From JBBDWJ01 sp040902925 (lineage in GTDB: Bacteria > Acidobacteriota > Terriglobia > Bryobacterales > UBA6623): a DNA stretch of 25,992 nucleotides. The stretch is from positions 1 through 25,992 of the forward strand of contig JBBDWJ010000184.1 of the NCBI GenBank assembly GCA_040902925.1. The letters are read 5' to 3'. The position numbers and the translations under genes were made by a program. Below the pieces are notes generated by a model, which saw only the letters and a list, made by a program, of their open reading frames with translations, did not search any database and was not told the origin of the DNA. Below, one piece after another: positions 25,051 to 25,992 of this stretch. Each line of letters starts with the position of its first letter. The first letter of the stretch is position 1.

Positions 25051-25476
25051 CTACTTCAGCGGCGAGTAATCGGTCGGGTTCAGGAACTTCGCGTCGACCT
25101 TCTCGACGAGCACGCCTCCCTTCTCCGACTCCTCTTTTGCCTTGATCCAAGCCGGGTCGTCGCGGAAAGCCTTCCAGGACGCCTCGCGCGCCTCGCGGCT
25201 CGGGTACGCCAGAATGTAAACCAGCGTGTTCTGCGCTTCCGGGCCGTCGGCCGGCGTCCAATACCCGACCAGCTCCATGCCGTGCTTCACGAACAGCTTG
25301 TTGGTGTGATTCCGGAACCGGGCGTTCAGAGCGTCGAGCTTTCCGGGGTTCGCATGGTAGATGCGAAGCTCAAAGAAGCGCGCGTCGGCGGCCCGCACCG
25401 TCGGCAACTGCGGAAAAGAAAGTAGCGCGGCCAACCCGGCGGCCGCTAGAACTACCCTGGCGATCGACATCTTCAT
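25051..25476 (-). CDS. Secreted NIPSNAP-domain protein
   Basis: 141-aa protein with a Sec signal peptide (IARVVLAAAGLAALLSFPQLPTVRA) followed by one NIPSNAP dimeric alpha/beta-barrel domain. Its landmarks are FFELRIYHANPGKLDALNARF, HGMELVGYWTP, NTLVYILAYPSREAREASWKAF and DDPAWIKAKEESEK. The biochemical role of bacterial exported NIPSNAP proteins is unknown; the fold resembles ferredoxin-like monooxygenases. The start at 25476 is supported by AGGAGG 6 nt upstream. Three tandem 18-bp repeats run into this ribosome site from the upstream side. The gene is convergent with the YfiR-like gene. Confidence 0.88.
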   Translation of the reverse strand: MKMSIARVVLAAAGLAALLSFPQLPTVRAADARFFELRIYHANPGKLDALNARFRNHTNKLFVKHGMELVGYWTPADGPEAQNTLVYILAYPSREAREASWKAFRDDPAWIKAKEESEKGGVLVEKVDAKFLNPTDYSPLK

Positions 25477-25486
25477 CTCATTCCTC

Positions 25487-25540
25487 CTGGCGGATCGGCT
25501 ATCGCTGGCGAATCGGATATTACTGGCGAATCGGATATTG
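25487..25540. repeat. Three tandem 18-bp repeats in the NIPSNAP leader
   Basis: Units are CTGGCGGATCGGCTATCG, CTGGCGAATCGGATATTA and CTGGCGAATCGGATATTG. The two distal copies differ by one base; the copy next to the gene differs more. The array directly abuts, and by two bases overlaps, the Shine-Dalgarno region of the NIPSNAP gene. It would form part of the 5' leader or hold binding sites. Confidence 0.8.
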
Positions 25541-25600
25541 TAACCCGCTGGCCGGGCCTCCGGGCGCGCCGCTAACTTAACGTCTGGTTTCCCGCACCAC

Positions 25601-25992
25601 CTATCGAATCAGAACGATCTCGGTAAGGTCGCGGTCGAGATGAACGCAGTAGCGGCCATCCTTGGGATGCACCCACAAGCCCTGATCGGCGGGAGGGGCC
25701 GGGAAATCCTTGGGATCGTCGTAAAGCGCGCCATTCACGTCGTCCACTTCCGGACTCAGCGGGCCCATGTGCAGATGGGCGTGGCACTGCGTACGAAACA
25801 AGTGGCTGTTGTGAGCCAGACCCCAACGCTCGCCGTAGAGTTCCTGCGCCTTGGCGATGGCTTCGCGCCAGAGCTGCGTGCGTAGCGGCTCGGACATCGT
25901 GCCCACCGACTGCATGCCGCCTTCGTGGGCTTTGGGAAGCGCCAGGTAGCGGTTGGGCTTGCTGGGATTGATGTCTTTGAGGAAATAGACTT
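25601..25992 (-). CDS. HIT-family hydrolase, 5' end beyond the window
   Basis: C-terminal ~129 residues of a histidine-triad protein; the reading frame stays open to the window edge, so the true start is outside. The catalytic motif QCHAHLHMG fits H-x-H-x-H-hydrophobic. Upstream of it, VYFLKDINPSKPNRYLALPKAHEGG and the helix TQLWREAIAKAQELYG fit a HIT-like core of the CDP-diacylglycerol pyrophosphatase/Ap4A hydrolase type. The Met at 25915 lies inside the domain and is not the start. The precise nucleotide substrate cannot be assigned. It is on the same strand as the NIPSNAP gene, 125 bp upstream of it. Confidence 0.82.
   Translation of the reverse strand, partial: VYFLKDINPSKPNRYLALPKAHEGGMQSVGTMSEPLRTQLWREAIAKAQELYGERWGLAHNSHLFRTQCHAHLHMGPLSPEVDDVNGALYDDPKDFPAPPADQGLWVHPKDGRYCVHLDRDLTEIVLIR

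Noticed and set aside
25487..25540. CRISPR or iteron array at the NIPSNAP leader
   Set aside because: The units are directly adjacent without spacers, and there is no replication gene or plasmid feature nearby.
1..25992. tRNA, rRNA or tmRNA genes
   Set aside because: I looked for cloverleaf-like arms and conserved rRNA stretches in the intergenic regions and found none that I could support.

Overview
The window is a GC-rich bacterial chromosome segment. Its gene content suggests an Acidobacteriota-like soil heterotroph, possibly Bryobacterales/Solibacter-type: a Tat-exported sulfatase beside a very large CarboxypepD_reg/Oar-like TonB-dependent receptor, a secreted DUF1080 protein, a secreted NIPSNAP protein, a TatT-type TRAP transporter, several toxin-antitoxin modules, and TonB receptors coupled to a YfiR-like protein. 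This placement is inferred from gene families; no rRNA or marker gene is present.

Layout. (1) 1-6100: a sulfatase followed by an approximately 1150-codon Oar-like receptor gene that carries a -1 frameshift (~3551) and an in-frame TAG (4144). Two short hairpins with TTCA loops lie on either side of this pair. (2) 6105-8481: a ParD/ParE-type module (+), an EamA/DMT exporter (-) and a Phd/RelE-type module (-). The last has a good promoter and a 16-bp perfect palindrome before the antitoxin. (3) 8530-11892: an L-lactate permease and a polytopic GT-C-like membrane protein with a C-terminal TPR, both on the minus strand. (4) 12020-13600: an AbrB/VapB + PIN/VapC module and a secreted DUF1080 protein. 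(5) 13879-17958: a TRAP transporter operon tatT-dctP-dctQM. The dctP and dctQM genes are separated by about 300 bp of repeats and hairpins, and Q and M are fused. (6) 18087-25002: three tandem paralogous TonB-dependent receptors, the first broken by a -1 frameshift, each preceded by the same short SD-less leader, followed by a YfiR/DUF4154 periplasmic protein. (7) 25051-25992: a NIPSNAP-domain secreted protein whose ribosome-binding region overlaps three tandem 18-bp repeats, and a HIT-family hydrolase cut by the window edge.

How it works together. The sulfatase and Oar-like receptor look like an outer-membrane capture and desulfation unit that may now be decaying. The TatT/P/QM genes form a complete secondary importer whose binding protein lacks the usual carboxylate-binding arginine. 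The receptor trio plus YfiR looks like an outer-membrane sensing or uptake array feeding a periplasmic regulator, but no diguanylate cyclase or kinase partner is visible here. The most notable unlabelled signals are the conserved leader before each of the three receptors, and the fact that both receptor frameshifts fall on the same hexamer, CGTTCA, each apparently missing one T.
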